NCBI GenBank assembly: GCA_021784595.1
Contig: JAJYHT010000021.1
Location: 1-64,000, forward strand
DNA: 64,000 bases
Source of the DNA: Bacillota bacterium
GTDB lineage: Bacteria; Bacillota; Sulfobacillia; Sulfobacillales; Sulfobacillaceae
Reading direction: 5' to 3'
The translations under genes were made by a program, and so were the position numbers. Shown one piece after another: positions 54,464 to 62,859 of this stretch. Numbering within the stretch: position 1 is the stretch's first letter; each line of letters starts with the position of its first letter. The notes below the pieces were generated by a model, which worked only from the letters and a program-made list of their open reading frames with translations, ran no database searches and was not told the origin of the DNA.

Positions 54464-55240
54464 ATGAGTGAGCAATGGAGACACTCTTGGGAAAGTGTTG
54501 GAGAATATTGGCCGCTTGGGTGGAAGAGATGGCGCAATCCTTTGTTGCTTGGCATTATTTTGTTTGTTTTGTGGTCTTCGGTGAATCCTTCGGTGGTTCC
54601 CTTCGTTTTGTTTCGCATCCAGCCCTTCAACGACCCCATTATTGGGTTGACCTTTCATCACAATCTGGCCGCACTAGTCACGGCAGTACCTAAACTAGCA
54701 ATCAGTGCCGTGGTTATTGGAGGACTTTCGGTGGTTATCAGCCGGCGACTGAAGTCGCCACTATCGCCTTCGATGTTGTCTAAGGGATTCGCTGCGGCGG
54801 GAGTTCTTGCGATATTTTCTTTAGGGGTTTTAGCAATTGCGGGGGTTCCCATTGGACAGGGCAACGGGAATTTCAAACTAACCCTGAGCATTGATGGGAT
54901 TTCCATGTTATTTGTATTGCCAGTTTTTTTCTGGTGGTGGCCTTGGCAACTGAGTCATTCGAAAGAATCTTTTGGGTCTTATCTCAAGTGGCTGGTCCAT
55001 GCGCCCATTGAGAAGGTTTTTGTTGCGTTGGCTTGGTTGATTGGGTTGGCGGTCGCTGAGATGCTGGCGGCTGCCGTAGCTTGGACGACGTTTTCCCCTT
55101 TTCTGGGTATGGTCAGCTTGGCAGCGGTTGCTATTGTGGATGGAGCAGTGACGTGGAAGGCTGCCGCCTTTTATGCAGGGCGAAGCCACGCCAAGCCTCT
55201 TTCGCCAGTCCCAAGCATATCGGTTCCTCCTCTGATGTAA
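54464..55240 (+). CDS. Uncharacterised polytopic membrane protein of the oxidase locus
   Basis: 258 residues with about six helices. A short soluble N-terminus rich in Trp (WRHSWESVGEYWPLGWKRWR) comes first. A cluster FFWWWPWQLS lies in the middle. GAGGAGGGG precedes the ATG. No heme or copper motif is evident and I recognise no family. Placed between ctaG and the cupredoxin/oxidase genes and followed by a 378-base gap, it ends the first sub-operon of the locus. Confidence 0.65.
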   Translation: MSEQWRHSWESVGEYWPLGWKRWRNPLLLGIILFVLWSSVNPSVVPFVLFRIQPFNDPIIGLTFHHNLAALVTAVPKLAISAVVIGGLSVVISRRLKSPLSPSMLSKGFAAAGVLAIFSLGVLAIAGVPIGQGNGNFKLTLSIDGISMLFVLPVFFWWWPWQLSHSKESFGSYLKWLVHAPIEKVFVALAWLIGLAVAEMLAAAVAWTTFSPFLGMVSLAAVAIVDGAVTWKAAAFYAGRSHAKPLSPVPSISVPPLM

Positions 55241-55618
55241 TCGTGGATAAGTGAATGAGCATGTGGCGACAGGCGTCGGGTCGATGGTGATCTCGGCGTC
55301 TGTTGCATTGCTGCACCAAACACGTGTGAGGATAAAGAACTTTATGTGGGATAAGGGGGTTTTGGTTCCCGAGCTAGCTCTTCACAGACTTTGTCCGGTC
55401 ACCTGGGGGTAGTGCCCTGGTTCCTAGTCGATGAAATATCTTCACTTCAACACGTTGCTATAACTAACATGGACTATTGTCAAGCATATTTGATTCCAAA
55501 AAAATAAAATTTTCTTTACCAAAATGAAGGAAAAAGGGATCTCCTGTCGAATAACAACAGATGTGCCTTCTCCCAACAATGGAAGAGGAGTTCATGTGTT
55601 GAAAAGGGGGTTAACCCA
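55241..55618. other. Regulatory gap before the oxidase operon
   Basis: About 378 bases without a gene. It contains the palindromes ATAAAG-aa-CTTTAT (55332-55345) and GAGCTAGCTC (55371-55380), and a TTGTCA at 55477-55482 followed by very AT-rich sequence that may hold the oxidase promoter. The -10 assignment is not clear. Confidence 0.4.
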
Positions 55619-56260
55619 GTGGATGAGACCCTAGACAAGACTCTTGGACGGCCCGATGACGATCTGCCTAATTGGAGCCGCCGGCAGTTTTTGCTAGGAA
55701 CGACTGGACTAGCGGTGGCTGGCGCTGCTGCACTATGGGCGCGTACCCCAATCGTGGATGCGGCTCGTGGAATTTTTGGCTCGCCGGTGGACAACGGACT
55801 AGTTCATGTGTATCAGGAAGATTTTTACTTTGTGCCAAACTACATGACATGGCGTGTGGGCGACAAGATGACCATGAGGCTTCACAACATGAGTTTGACG
55901 CGGTATCACGAAATGCAACTTGGCCGCCACGTCAGCCATGAAAAGACAATCTTCGGGACGTTGACTGCGGATGGATTCACCGAGGATTTTTGGGCTGGCG
56001 TGCCGGTAACCTTCAGCAATCCGTATAAGATTGACAACTTAGTTTATAACAAAGCAATTCCCACCTTCATTGGACCGAAGTCCGATTATGCGCTGACGTC
56101 CGGTGGGGGATTCAGCCCGACTTTAAAACCCGGTGGGCATATTGATATCACCTTCGTGGTGCCTGACAAACCGGGAGTTTGGCAATATGGGTGCTTTGTG
56201 CAATACGCTGCGCATTGGCGGTTGGGGATGCGGGGCGTCTTGAACGTGATTAAAGCCTAG
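55619..56260 (+). CDS. Tat-exported blue-copper (cupredoxin) protein
   Basis: A 213-residue protein. The twin-arginine signal NWSRRQFLLGTTGLAVAGAA directs folded export. The mature part is a cupredoxin: first copper His in TRYHEMQLGRH, then the C-terminal ligand loop YGCFVQYAAHWRLGMRG with Cys, His and Met. The spacing Cys-x6-His-x4-Met is wider than in azurin or plastocyanin. One Cys only, so it is a mononuclear type-1 site, not CuA. The start is GTG 55619 with AAAGGGGG upstream. It lies directly before coxII and is the likely electron donor to the oxidase, like rusticyanin or sulfocyanin in acidophiles. Confidence 0.82.
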   Translation: MDETLDKTLGRPDDDLPNWSRRQFLLGTTGLAVAGAAALWARTPIVDAARGIFGSPVDNGLVHVYQEDFYFVPNYMTWRVGDKMTMRLHNMSLTRYHEMQLGRHVSHEKTIFGTLTADGFTEDFWAGVPVTFSNPYKIDNLVYNKAIPTFIGPKSDYALTSGGGFSPTLKPGGHIDITFVVPDKPGVWQYGCFVQYAAHWRLGMRGVLNVIKA

Positions 56261-56330
56261 CCGTTTAAACTCGGAGTTAAGACAACGAGGCAGAAAGAAC
56301 AGAAATACTGAACGGGGGGGAGTTCCTCCA

Positions 56331-57152
56331 ATGGGAAGCCTGTTGGTGTTTGGGTTGCTGTGGGTAGTATTTTCCCTGTTAGGGGAATGGGGAGCCACGG
56401 CTTGGATAAATTCTGCGCCGGATGGCACTGGACCGTATTTTGGGACTGCTTCAAATCTCGGTGTGGTGGGGGCTCATGCCTTCGACTTCCTGGTGTGGGT
56501 GGCAGTGCCGATCTTTGTATTTGTGGTCTTAATGATCATCTATGCAATGATTCGATTTCGTTCTAAGCCCGGTGAGAAAATGACTGATGCACCGCGCCAG
56601 ACACGCAACAATAAGGTGTTTGTAGGATCGTGGATCCTAATCAGCATTGTGATTAATCTATTAGTCTGGTTGCATCCTAACGCCAGTGGTCTTGAGCAGG
56701 TATTTGCGGCACAGCTTCCAAAAAACAATCCGAACCCGCTAGTGGTGGATGTTACTGCACGGCAATGGGAATGGATTTTTAGTTACCCGCAGTACAACAT
56801 TACACAGTCGTTGAATGCCAGTGGACAGGATACGTTGTATTTGCCTGTGAATCGTCCCGTTAAATTCGTGTTGCGGTCATATGACCCTTTTCACACTTAT
56901 GATACCGCGATTGATGTCATTCACGGGTTTTGGATTCCGGCGTTTGGTGTCAAGTATGACGTGATTCCGGGCGAAACTCGAATCTTATACCTGACGCCTA
57001 CCGAACTCATTTCAACAGAACAAAATCCCATGGCAAGGGTGCAATGCTCTGAGGTGTGCGGGCCTGGCCATCCTTACATGGAAGCAAACTTGCACGTGGT
57101 GACAGGCTCGGCATTTGCGGCGTGGGCCAAACAGCAGGCTTCGGGTTCTTAA
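56331..57152 (+). CDS. Cytochrome c oxidase subunit II
   Basis: 273 residues with two N-terminal helices and a periplasmic CuA domain. The CuA site is intact: His in VIHGFWIPAF, and CSEVCGPGHPYM (two Cys, bridging Glu, His, Met). No C-terminal heme c motif, so it is not caa3. The aromatic patch ARQWEWIFSYPQY for electron entry is present. The C-terminus is short. With no cytochrome c gene nearby, the cupredoxin upstream is a natural donor. Confidence 0.95.
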   Translation: MGSLLVFGLLWVVFSLLGEWGATAWINSAPDGTGPYFGTASNLGVVGAHAFDFLVWVAVPIFVFVVLMIIYAMIRFRSKPGEKMTDAPRQTRNNKVFVGSWILISIVINLLVWLHPNASGLEQVFAAQLPKNNPNPLVVDVTARQWEWIFSYPQYNITQSLNASGQDTLYLPVNRPVKFVLRSYDPFHTYDTAIDVIHGFWIPAFGVKYDVIPGETRILYLTPTELISTEQNPMARVQCSEVCGPGHPYMEANLHVVTGSAFAAWAKQQASGS

Positions 57153-57220
57153 GTTTGCGATGATGGGATTGGCAATGCACCATGAAGGATTGAGATAGCA
57201 TTTTAAGGGAGGATTAGGCG

Positions 57221-59098
57221 ATGGCACAACCCTTACCCAAAGGCGGAGCGGCACCTGTGCCAAAACGGGTTGCACCGTGGCCCCCGGTATTGCGAGCTTT
57301 CTTATGGGCTGGTATCGGGTTCGTGGTGCTGGCAGCAATGGCTGCATGGCTGGACCCCAGTCCGGTCAGTCCATATCTAACCGCTGTGGGTTCCGTGACA
57401 GGATGGTTTGGTGCATTGATTGGATGGCTTCTTGGCATCGGAGGTTACGACTACGTTGTTCGTCCGATGATGGGGTATCCAACACCTCGCATCCGCACAT
57501 CCGGATGGCGTCGTTATTTTGAATATGCAGTCGATCACAAAGTGATTGGTTTACAATACCTAGGAGCTTCAACAGGAACTTTCTTGATTGCCGGACTGAT
57601 TGCCATGGCAATGCGGTTTCAGTTAATGAATTACCGTCCCACCCTATTTCATTATCCTCAAGATTACCTAAATGCGGTGGGTATACACGGAACACTGATG
57701 ATGTTCACTGTGGCCACGGTTGCCATGGTGGGAGGCTTGGGCAACTATTTTGTGCCCCTGATGATAGGCGCGCGTGAAACCATGTTTCCCAAGGCTTCAG
57801 GGCTTTCAATCTGGCTGGTGCCAGTTGGAGTGCTTACCGTGTCAATGTCTCCATTGCTGGGTCAATGGTCGACGGGGTGGAGAGGCTATGAGCCGTTGGC
57901 GGCATCCGATGGAAGTGGCTTGCTCTATTACTACCTCGGAGTGTTTGCATTGACCACGTCGTCACTGATAGTGGCGATAAATCTGACGTCCACGATTCTG
58001 TTCAAACGTACCAAAGGGATGACCTGGAACCGTTTACCGTTGTTTGCGTGGGGCATTTTGACCGTCTCGCTGCTGAACATTATTTGGCTGCCGGAAATCC
58101 AGACCACCTTTATCTTAGGGATGATGGACAAGGTGATGCCGCTTAACTTGTTCAATGTCTTCGGCCAACCATTGGGATATGAGTATCTGTTTTGGCTGTT
58201 CGGCCATCCTGAAGTGTACATTGTGGTTATCCCTGCTCTGGCGATTTGGAACGAAATTATCCCGGTGATGGGGCGCAAGTCGTTGTTTGCCCGGCCCATT
58301 GCGGTCTTGGGTTTGGTTTTTGTGATGCTGCTGTCCGGCATGGTGTGGGCCCATCACATGTTCACCATGATGAGATTTAGCGAGATGCTCCCGTTCTCGT
58401 TTTTCACTGAGATGATCTCAATTCCCACCGGATTTGCCTACCTGGCGGTCATAGGGACGTTGTGGAATTCGCGTTTGCGACTAACCACGCCGACATTGTT
58501 AGTGCTGATGAGCATGTTCAACTTCCTGATCGGAGGGTTGACAGGACTGTTCTTAGCGGACGTGCCGGCAAACTTGCAACTTCACAACACATTCTTTGTT
58601 GTGGGACACTTCCATTTCACCATTATCGGCGGAATGGTTTTCAGCTGGATGGCGGCCATGTACTACTGGTTGCCTAAATTCTCCGGACGCACATACAGTG
58701 AATTTTGGGGAAAACTCGGAGCGATTTGGGTGTTTATCGCATTCAATGCGACATTCCTGAACTTTTTCATTCTCGGTCTGCATGGCATGAACCGATGGGT
58801 CAGCGCCTACCCCAAGTACTTGCAACCGGAGAACTTCTGGACCTCGATTGCAGCCTATCTCTTGGGAGCTGGGTTCGGTATCAACATTATTCACATTGTG
58901 TGGGCGTGGGTCAAAGGGCCTAAGGTCAAGGAAAATCCTTGGGGAGCGAAGACTCTGGAGTGGCAGACGACTTCCCCGCCACCAGCCAAGAACTTCGAGG
59001 AATTGCCAGTGGTGGTGGGAAGTTTTTACACCTATGGCAAAGATGTTCCTGATCCCGTGATGTTTCCGGTAGCGCAAGAACGGGCTCCCGGGAGCTAG
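57221..59098 (+). CDS. Cytochrome c oxidase subunit I with altered proton-channel residues
   Basis: 625 residues. Heme a and a3/CuB ligands are intact: HGTLMMF, FGHPEVYIVVIP (with the His-Tyr pair), WAHHMFT and VVGHFHFTIIGG. Helix VIII reads SIPTGFAYLAV where A-type oxidases have PTGIK, so the K-channel lysine is replaced by Ala. In the D-channel mouth, GARETMFPKASGLS replaces the usual GAPDMAFPRMNNLS, changing Asp to Glu and losing the Asn pair. The glutamate in GHPEVY remains. An N-terminal extension of about 90 residues with two extra helices precedes the core. GGGAGGA lies before the ATG. Confidence 0.93.
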   Translation: MAQPLPKGGAAPVPKRVAPWPPVLRAFLWAGIGFVVLAAMAAWLDPSPVSPYLTAVGSVTGWFGALIGWLLGIGGYDYVVRPMMGYPTPRIRTSGWRRYFEYAVDHKVIGLQYLGASTGTFLIAGLIAMAMRFQLMNYRPTLFHYPQDYLNAVGIHGTLMMFTVATVAMVGGLGNYFVPLMIGARETMFPKASGLSIWLVPVGVLTVSMSPLLGQWSTGWRGYEPLAASDGSGLLYYYLGVFALTTSSLIVAINLTSTILFKRTKGMTWNRLPLFAWGILTVSLLNIIWLPEIQTTFILGMMDKVMPLNLFNVFGQPLGYEYLFWLFGHPEVYIVVIPALAIWNEIIPVMGRKSLFARPIAVLGLVFVMLLSGMVWAHHMFTMMRFSEMLPFSFFTEMISIPTGFAYLAVIGTLWNSRLRLTTPTLLVLMSMFNFLIGGLTGLFLADVPANLQLHNTFFVVGHFHFTIIGGMVFSWMAAMYYWLPKFSGRTYSEFWGKLGAIWVFIAFNATFLNFFILGLHGMNRWVSAYPKYLQPENFWTSIAAYLLGAGFGINIIHIVWAWVKGPKVKENPWGAKTLEWQTTSPPPAKNFEELPVVVGSFYTYGKDVPDPVMFPVAQERAPGS

Positions 59099-59137
59099 CC
59101 CGGCAAACCAGACAACAGAAGAAAGGAGCAATGCGTT

Positions 59138-59704
59138 GTGGTGGTAAAGGGCGGCTCGCTTAATGAGGAGAACGGCGTCGGGATTAAGCATTACCGCGCA
59201 GGATTTATCCTCTTTCTCATCAGCCAGGCTGTGGTGTTTATGGTGTTGATTGCGGTGCGCTTTCTTATCGCTGGTGGTAAGGTTGGTCCATATAGCCAGC
59301 CGCTAGGCGTAGTGATTACAGTAGTTATGTTGCTTAGCGCGTGGCTTGCAAAAAGCTCACGCAACGCTGTGCAGGCGGGAAATAGCGAGGCAGTTCAGAA
59401 GAGGTTGGCATCGGCGATTTGGCTAGGGGTGTTGGCATTTGCTCTGGTTCTCATTATGTGGACCATGGTCAGAAACGATGGTTACAGTGTTACCATGCCC
59501 TCCCTGGAAGTTTTTTGGGTGGCTACCGGATTCTGGTTGGTCTATGTATTGCTAGGACTCTTCGTTCTATTTGCTGCACGTTCCCGTGGCAGGCTAGTCG
59601 GTTATACGCCTGACAACGATTGGGACTTGGAAGCAAGTTCGCATTTCTGGACCTTCGTCACGGTTGGGTGGATAGCGCTGTGGATCGCGTTCTTTTTTCT
59701 ATAG
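59138..59704 (+). CDS. Cytochrome c oxidase subunit III
   Basis: 188 residues with five helices and the COX3 ending DLEASSHFWTFVTVGWIALW. Length and helix count match the five-helix subunit III found in many bacterial oxidases. The start is GTG 59138 (a second GTG follows at once), with AAAGGAG about 11 bases upstream. It supports proton uptake and stability of subunit I. Confidence 0.88.
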   Translation: MVVKGGSLNEENGVGIKHYRAGFILFLISQAVVFMVLIAVRFLIAGGKVGPYSQPLGVVITVVMLLSAWLAKSSRNAVQAGNSEAVQKRLASAIWLGVLAFALVLIMWTMVRNDGYSVTMPSLEVFWVATGFWLVYVLLGLFVLFAARSRGRLVGYTPDNDWDLEASSHFWTFVTVGWIALWIAFFFL

Positions 59705-59752
59705 ACTGCGTTTGTCCATGAGCGACAAGACCCCGAGAACAGGAGGAAAGGT

Positions 59753-59974
59753 ATGAATGGTGGGTTTTTTCCGACACTGCCTTACGTTATTCCGCATTCA
59801 CCGGGAATCGCCCATTGGTTTGATATTTTCTGGTGGGTATTTCAACTTGTGGTAATGACCACACTGGTCTTGCTTTTGCGGCATTGGGCAGTAAGTTTCG
59901 ACCGGGAACGGGATTCTGATGTGAAACAAACGTCTGTGACAGCCCCCCCGCAAAATCCGGGAATACCCGGCTAG
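59753..59974 (+). CDS. Small one-helix protein, possible oxidase subunit IV
   Basis: 73 residues: an N-terminal segment with several His and Pro, a helix (FDIFWWVFQLVVMTTLVLLL) and a polar tail with Pro/Gly. AGGAGGAAAGG precedes the ATG. It lies between coxIII and ctaB, where small subunit IV genes are usually found, but I see no sequence signature of that family. Confidence 0.62.
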   Translation: MNGGFFPTLPYVIPHSPGIAHWFDIFWWVFQLVVMTTLVLLLRHWAVSFDRERDSDVKQTSVTAPPQNPGIPG

Positions 59975-59987
59975 GAGGAGGATCTTC

Positions 59988-60908
59988 ATGCAGAGCGCGC
60001 GTGCAATGCGAACAGAGGGAGTGGACATGCTGGTCAGTGTCCCAAATAGGTCATGGGCCGATATGTTTGGGGATTATTTGGCACTCACCAAACCGGGCAT
60101 TGTCCTCTGGCTCATGATTACGGCACTGTGCGCGATGGCGGTCGCGGCCAAGGGCATACCGCCGCTGGTTACAGCGGGGGCGACTCTAGTCGGACTCGCG
60201 TTGTCGGCTGGTGGTGCGCATGCTGTGAACATGTGGTATGACCGGGATATTGATCAGGTGATGGATCGAACCAAGACCCGCCCCGTGGCTGCGGGGCGGG
60301 TGTCGGCCCGCAATGCGTTAATGTTTGGCGTCATTGCAGGGCTGGTGGCATTTGGTTGGCTAGTCCTCATGGTCAATTGGCTTACGGCATGGACTTGTCT
60401 TTCAGGGTATTTGACGTATGTCTTTGTCTACACCGTATGGCTAAAGCGTCGTTCTCCGCAAAACATTGTCATTGGGGGGGCGGCTGGGGCCGTGCCTCCC
60501 ATGGTAGGTTGGGCGGCAGTGACCGATCACTTGGGACTAACTGCCTGGCTTATGTTTTCGATCATTTTTTTATGGACTCCGCCTCACTTTTGGGCTCTGG
60601 CATTATATAAGCAGGATGACTACCGCCGAGCCAATATTCCGATGATGCCGATTATCCGGGGAAAGCGTGCTACGGCCATTCAAACCGTTATCTATGCGGG
60701 ATTGGTTATTCTGGCCTCGCTGACATTATGGCGTGTTGCGCACTTGAGCTGGGCGTATTTTGGGGTGGCTGTAGTGGCCGGGGCGTGGTTTATGGTGTAC
60801 CAAGTTCGTGTGTTAGTGGACAACGACCCTAAAACCCGTTGGGCCAAAAAAGCTTTTGGATTTTCTCTCATCTATATAGCCTTATTGTTTGTCGCAATGG
60901 CTATCTAA
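59988..60908 (+). CDS. ctaB: Protoheme IX farnesyltransferase (heme O synthase)
   Basis: A 306-residue UbiA-family prenyltransferase. It has nine helices and the prenyl-PP/Mg motifs NMWYDRDIDQVMDRTKTRP and FLWTPPHFWALALYKQDDYRRA. It makes heme O from protoheme for the oxidase; the partner heme A synthase (ctaA) is not in the window. The start is ATG 59988 with AGGAGGAGGA; an ATG at 60018 is an alternative. It is the last gene of the oxidase operon. Confidence 0.95.
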   Translation: MQSARAMRTEGVDMLVSVPNRSWADMFGDYLALTKPGIVLWLMITALCAMAVAAKGIPPLVTAGATLVGLALSAGGAHAVNMWYDRDIDQVMDRTKTRPVAAGRVSARNALMFGVIAGLVAFGWLVLMVNWLTAWTCLSGYLTYVFVYTVWLKRRSPQNIVIGGAAGAVPPMVGWAAVTDHLGLTAWLMFSIIFLWTPPHFWALALYKQDDYRRANIPMMPIIRGKRATAIQTVIYAGLVILASLTLWRVAHLSWAYFGVAVVAGAWFMVYQVRVLVDNDPKTRWAKKAFGFSLIYIALLFVAMAI

Positions 60909-60924
60909 TCGTACATTGCTTACC

Positions 60925-60961
60925 ACGGTGGTGCTTTTAGCACTACCGTTTTTTTTTTTTT
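60925..60961 (+). terminator. Intrinsic terminator of the oxidase operon
   Basis: Stem ACGGTGGTGC (60925-60934) with GCACTACCGT (60940-60949), one mismatch or wobble, loop TTTTA, followed by an unbroken T-tract to 60961. It starts 17 bases after the ctaB stop. A clean strong terminator. Confidence 0.92.
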
Positions 60962-61139
60962 ATGTAAATACAGTGTATCTGAAAAAAACGATTTTGGGTA
61001 GAAATCTTCGTGTTGTGCAGGGCAACGGATGGCTTGCAGAAAAATCCCCCAACAGCAGACTTCTTACAGACCGGACAAGAGAACTAGAGTAAAGAAGGTT
61101 GTAACCGCTTGCGACAAATCTACAATTATGTCTTAGAAT

Positions 61140-61150
61140 ATGGTATAATC
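61140..61150 (+). promoter_or_regulatory. -10 box for the IS607 tnpA
   Basis: GGTATAATCC near 61142-61150 gives a perfect -10 about 20 bases before the tnpA ATG, so the leader is very short. No good -35 at the expected distance. Confidence 0.4.
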
Positions 61151-61168
61151 CTTCTTGGTGATAGTTCA

Positions 61169-61819
61169 ATGGACGAACAGTTTGTCAGTATTGGCAAAAC
61201 CGCGAAGATGCTCGGAATGAGTATTGAAGGGCTCCGGAAATGGGAACGCGAGGGACGGTTGATTCCCTTGCGCACGGTGACGAATCATCGCCGCTATCGG
61301 GTGGCGGACTTACACGCCCTGATGCACGAGGCTGTACAGAATCCCGCGCTGGACACACGGTGTATCCTCTATGCCCGGGTTTCCACGACAAAACAACAAG
61401 AGGCCGGAAATTTGGATCGCCAATTGGGCCGGCTGACGGCATTCGCGGCGGAGCAACACTGGACGGTCGTCGCCGCGCTGACCGATGTCGCCAGCGGGTT
61501 GAACGAACAGCGCCGGGGCTTGCATCAACTGCTTGATCTGGCCCGAGACCACCAGGCAAGCCTGGTGGTTGTCGAATATCGCGACCGATTAGCACGGTTC
61601 GGCTTGGGCTATCTCCAAACCTTTCTGCACGCCTTCGGCGTGCGTGTGGTCGTGATGGAGAGTCCAGTGAAGGACGATCAACAGGAACTTGTGGAGGACT
61701 TGATCGCCATCACCACGTCGTTTTCGGCCCGCATGTATGGCAAACGTGGCGGGAAAAAGATCGGCGCGACCGTGCGCCAAGCCATAGCGACCTTATCTCA
61801 AGACGGCGTCCCAGAATGA
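61169..61819 (+). CDS. tnpA: IS607 family serine recombinase (TnpA)
   Basis: 216 residues. An N-terminal MerR-like helix-turn-helix (KTAKMLGMSIEGLRKWEREG) precedes a resolvase-type catalytic domain: CILYARVSTTKQQEAGNLDRQ with the catalytic Ser, then VEYRDRLARFGLGYL. The tail KIGATVRQAIA is typical. IS607 enzymes move the element by serine-recombinase chemistry with little target specificity. The ATG at 61169 is chosen; 20 upstream codons in frame overlap the promoter. The gene appears intact. Its ATGA overlap with tnpB is typical of the family. Confidence 0.92.
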   Translation: MDEQFVSIGKTAKMLGMSIEGLRKWEREGRLIPLRTVTNHRRYRVADLHALMHEAVQNPALDTRCILYARVSTTKQQEAGNLDRQLGRLTAFAAEQHWTVVAALTDVASGLNEQRRGLHQLLDLARDHQASLVVVEYRDRLARFGLGYLQTFLHAFGVRVVVMESPVKDDQQELVEDLIAITTSFSARMYGKRGGKKIGATVRQAIATLSQDGVPE

Positions 61820-62202
61820 AAACCACGATTTTTGGAGTCTTGCTTGATGTCACGCCCGAACAAGATACGATCCTTCGTCGTCTCACGCGCAAATATGGGT
61901 TTATGCTCCGGTTTGCGTTCAATCGTTTACTCCAGGGCCTGTCCAACATTGGGGCCTTGGAGCGCCATCTAGCCAGTGACACGGAGTTGCCGCTGCGGTA
62001 CGCGAAAGATGCCCTGCAGGAAGCGCAAGACCTCATCCGTACCCGACATCAAGCGATGAAAGAGGGTCGTGATCTCTGGACGCAGCGTGTCAAAAAGACG
62101 CGAGAACGGTTGACCGCACTCCGGGCATCCCCGCATCCGAATGCCCGCCGTATGGCGGGACAAGAACGTAAGCTCGCGCAGGGCCTGACCATTGGGCGTT
62201 AG
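61816..62202 (+). pseudogene. TnpB (IS607 accessory nuclease), truncated to N-terminal part
   Basis: 128 residues resembling the start of TnpB: KTTIFGVLLDVTPEQDTILRRL, then helical sequence with FNRLLQGL and coiled Lys/Arg-rich stretches. Full TnpB is about 380-420 residues with a RuvC domain (three Asp/Glu) and zinc ribbon. All of that is missing and the frame stops after QGLTIGR. Downstream sequence belongs to a minus-strand gene, so a deletion or secondary insertion removed the rest along with the right end and its guide RNA. It cannot be an active nuclease. Confidence 0.85.
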
Positions 62203-62220
62203 ACATCTCACTCGATTGTC

Positions 62221-62798
62221 TCAAACCGGGCAAACCCGACGCGAAAGTCCCTCGGTATATCGCTGGAAAAGAAGCGGTATAGCCTGCGAGTAGGCCCCCA
62301 CGGCTTCCCGCGGGATCGCCGGCGATCTGCACCACCCCCTGCCATAATTGCCGCCAATGGCGCCAGAGCGACTGATCGGGGTCCGGCCATACAGGGCCGC
62401 GATCCATTGGATGGCGCGTGCAATCACGATTGCGGCCCCGGTCCGCCAGCGGGCCGCCCACCGTTCGAGGGTCCGCTGGTGCGCGTCGATGTGATGATCC
62501 GCGAGCCACTGATGGCAGCGAGCCCAGGTCCAGTGGTACGCCTGGGGCCAAATCCATCCGACGGCGAGCACCAAGGCCCACGTGTTGGCCGTGTACGGGC
62601 GACAATCATACGGCAAGGCACTGTAGGTGATCGCACAGGTGTGAGTCAGGACGGAAACCCCGCGTCCGTCTTCACATGACGCGTATAGGTGCCGTTCCGC
62701 ACGAGGACATGATCGGCATCGGTGGGGCACGACGGACAGGGCCCGCGATCACCCCGGAGTACTTGGCTTAATGACAGGGTTAACGCTATAATAGTCAT
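62221..62798 (-). pseudogene. DUF6431-like protein, broken by a frameshift
   Basis: The frame starts ATG 62798 and gives SLSQVLRGDRGPCPSCPTDA (CPSC zinc-binding pair, as in DUF6431-type N-termini), HVLVRNGTYTRHV, then a stop at 62646. The second frame, offset by one base, continues VLTHTCAITYSALPYDCRPY with the later Cys and a helix-turn-helix-like DAHQRTLERWAARWRT, to 62221. The two halves join around 62650-62665, near a GGGGTTT run. Family assignment is by eye and moderate. The local GC is higher than in the surroundings. It lies next to the end of the truncated IS element. Confidence 0.65.
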
Positions 62799-62859
62799 AG
62801 ATCACCGGATCTGACCGAGGGTAGGCGACCAACCTTAAAGCCCTCGGTCTTATTTTTTT
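62787..62859 (+). ncRNA. Possible short structured RNA (about 60 nt) with own promoter and terminator
   Basis: On the plus strand, -10 TATAAT lies at 62787-62792 with TTGGCT at 62763-62768 (18-base spacer). A start near 62799 would give an RNA of about 60 nt. It would contain two hairpins: AGATC/GATCT around ACCG (about 62799-62812), and a perfect 9-bp terminator stem. No coding frame fits inside. It is divergent from the DUF6431-like gene and lies opposite its upstream region. Role unknown. Confidence 0.35.
62813..62859 (+). terminator. Intrinsic terminator hairpin
   Basis: Perfect 9-bp stem, GACCGAGGG (62813-62821) with CCCTCGGTC (62841-62849), a 19-base loop, followed by TTATTTTTTTG. No plus-strand gene precedes it closely, which is why a short RNA is proposed. 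Confidence 0.75.

Noticed and set aside
60889-61092. Plus-strand 67-residue frame after ctaB
   Set aside because: It crosses the strong ctaB terminator, its phenylalanine run is encoded by the T-tract, and it overlaps the ctaB end. It is an artefact of the terminator.
62090-62605. Minus-strand 171-residue frame over the IS607 border
   Set aside because: It is an out-of-frame shadow of the GC-rich DUF6431-like gene and tnpB end, rich in Arg/Gly/Pro with no domain.
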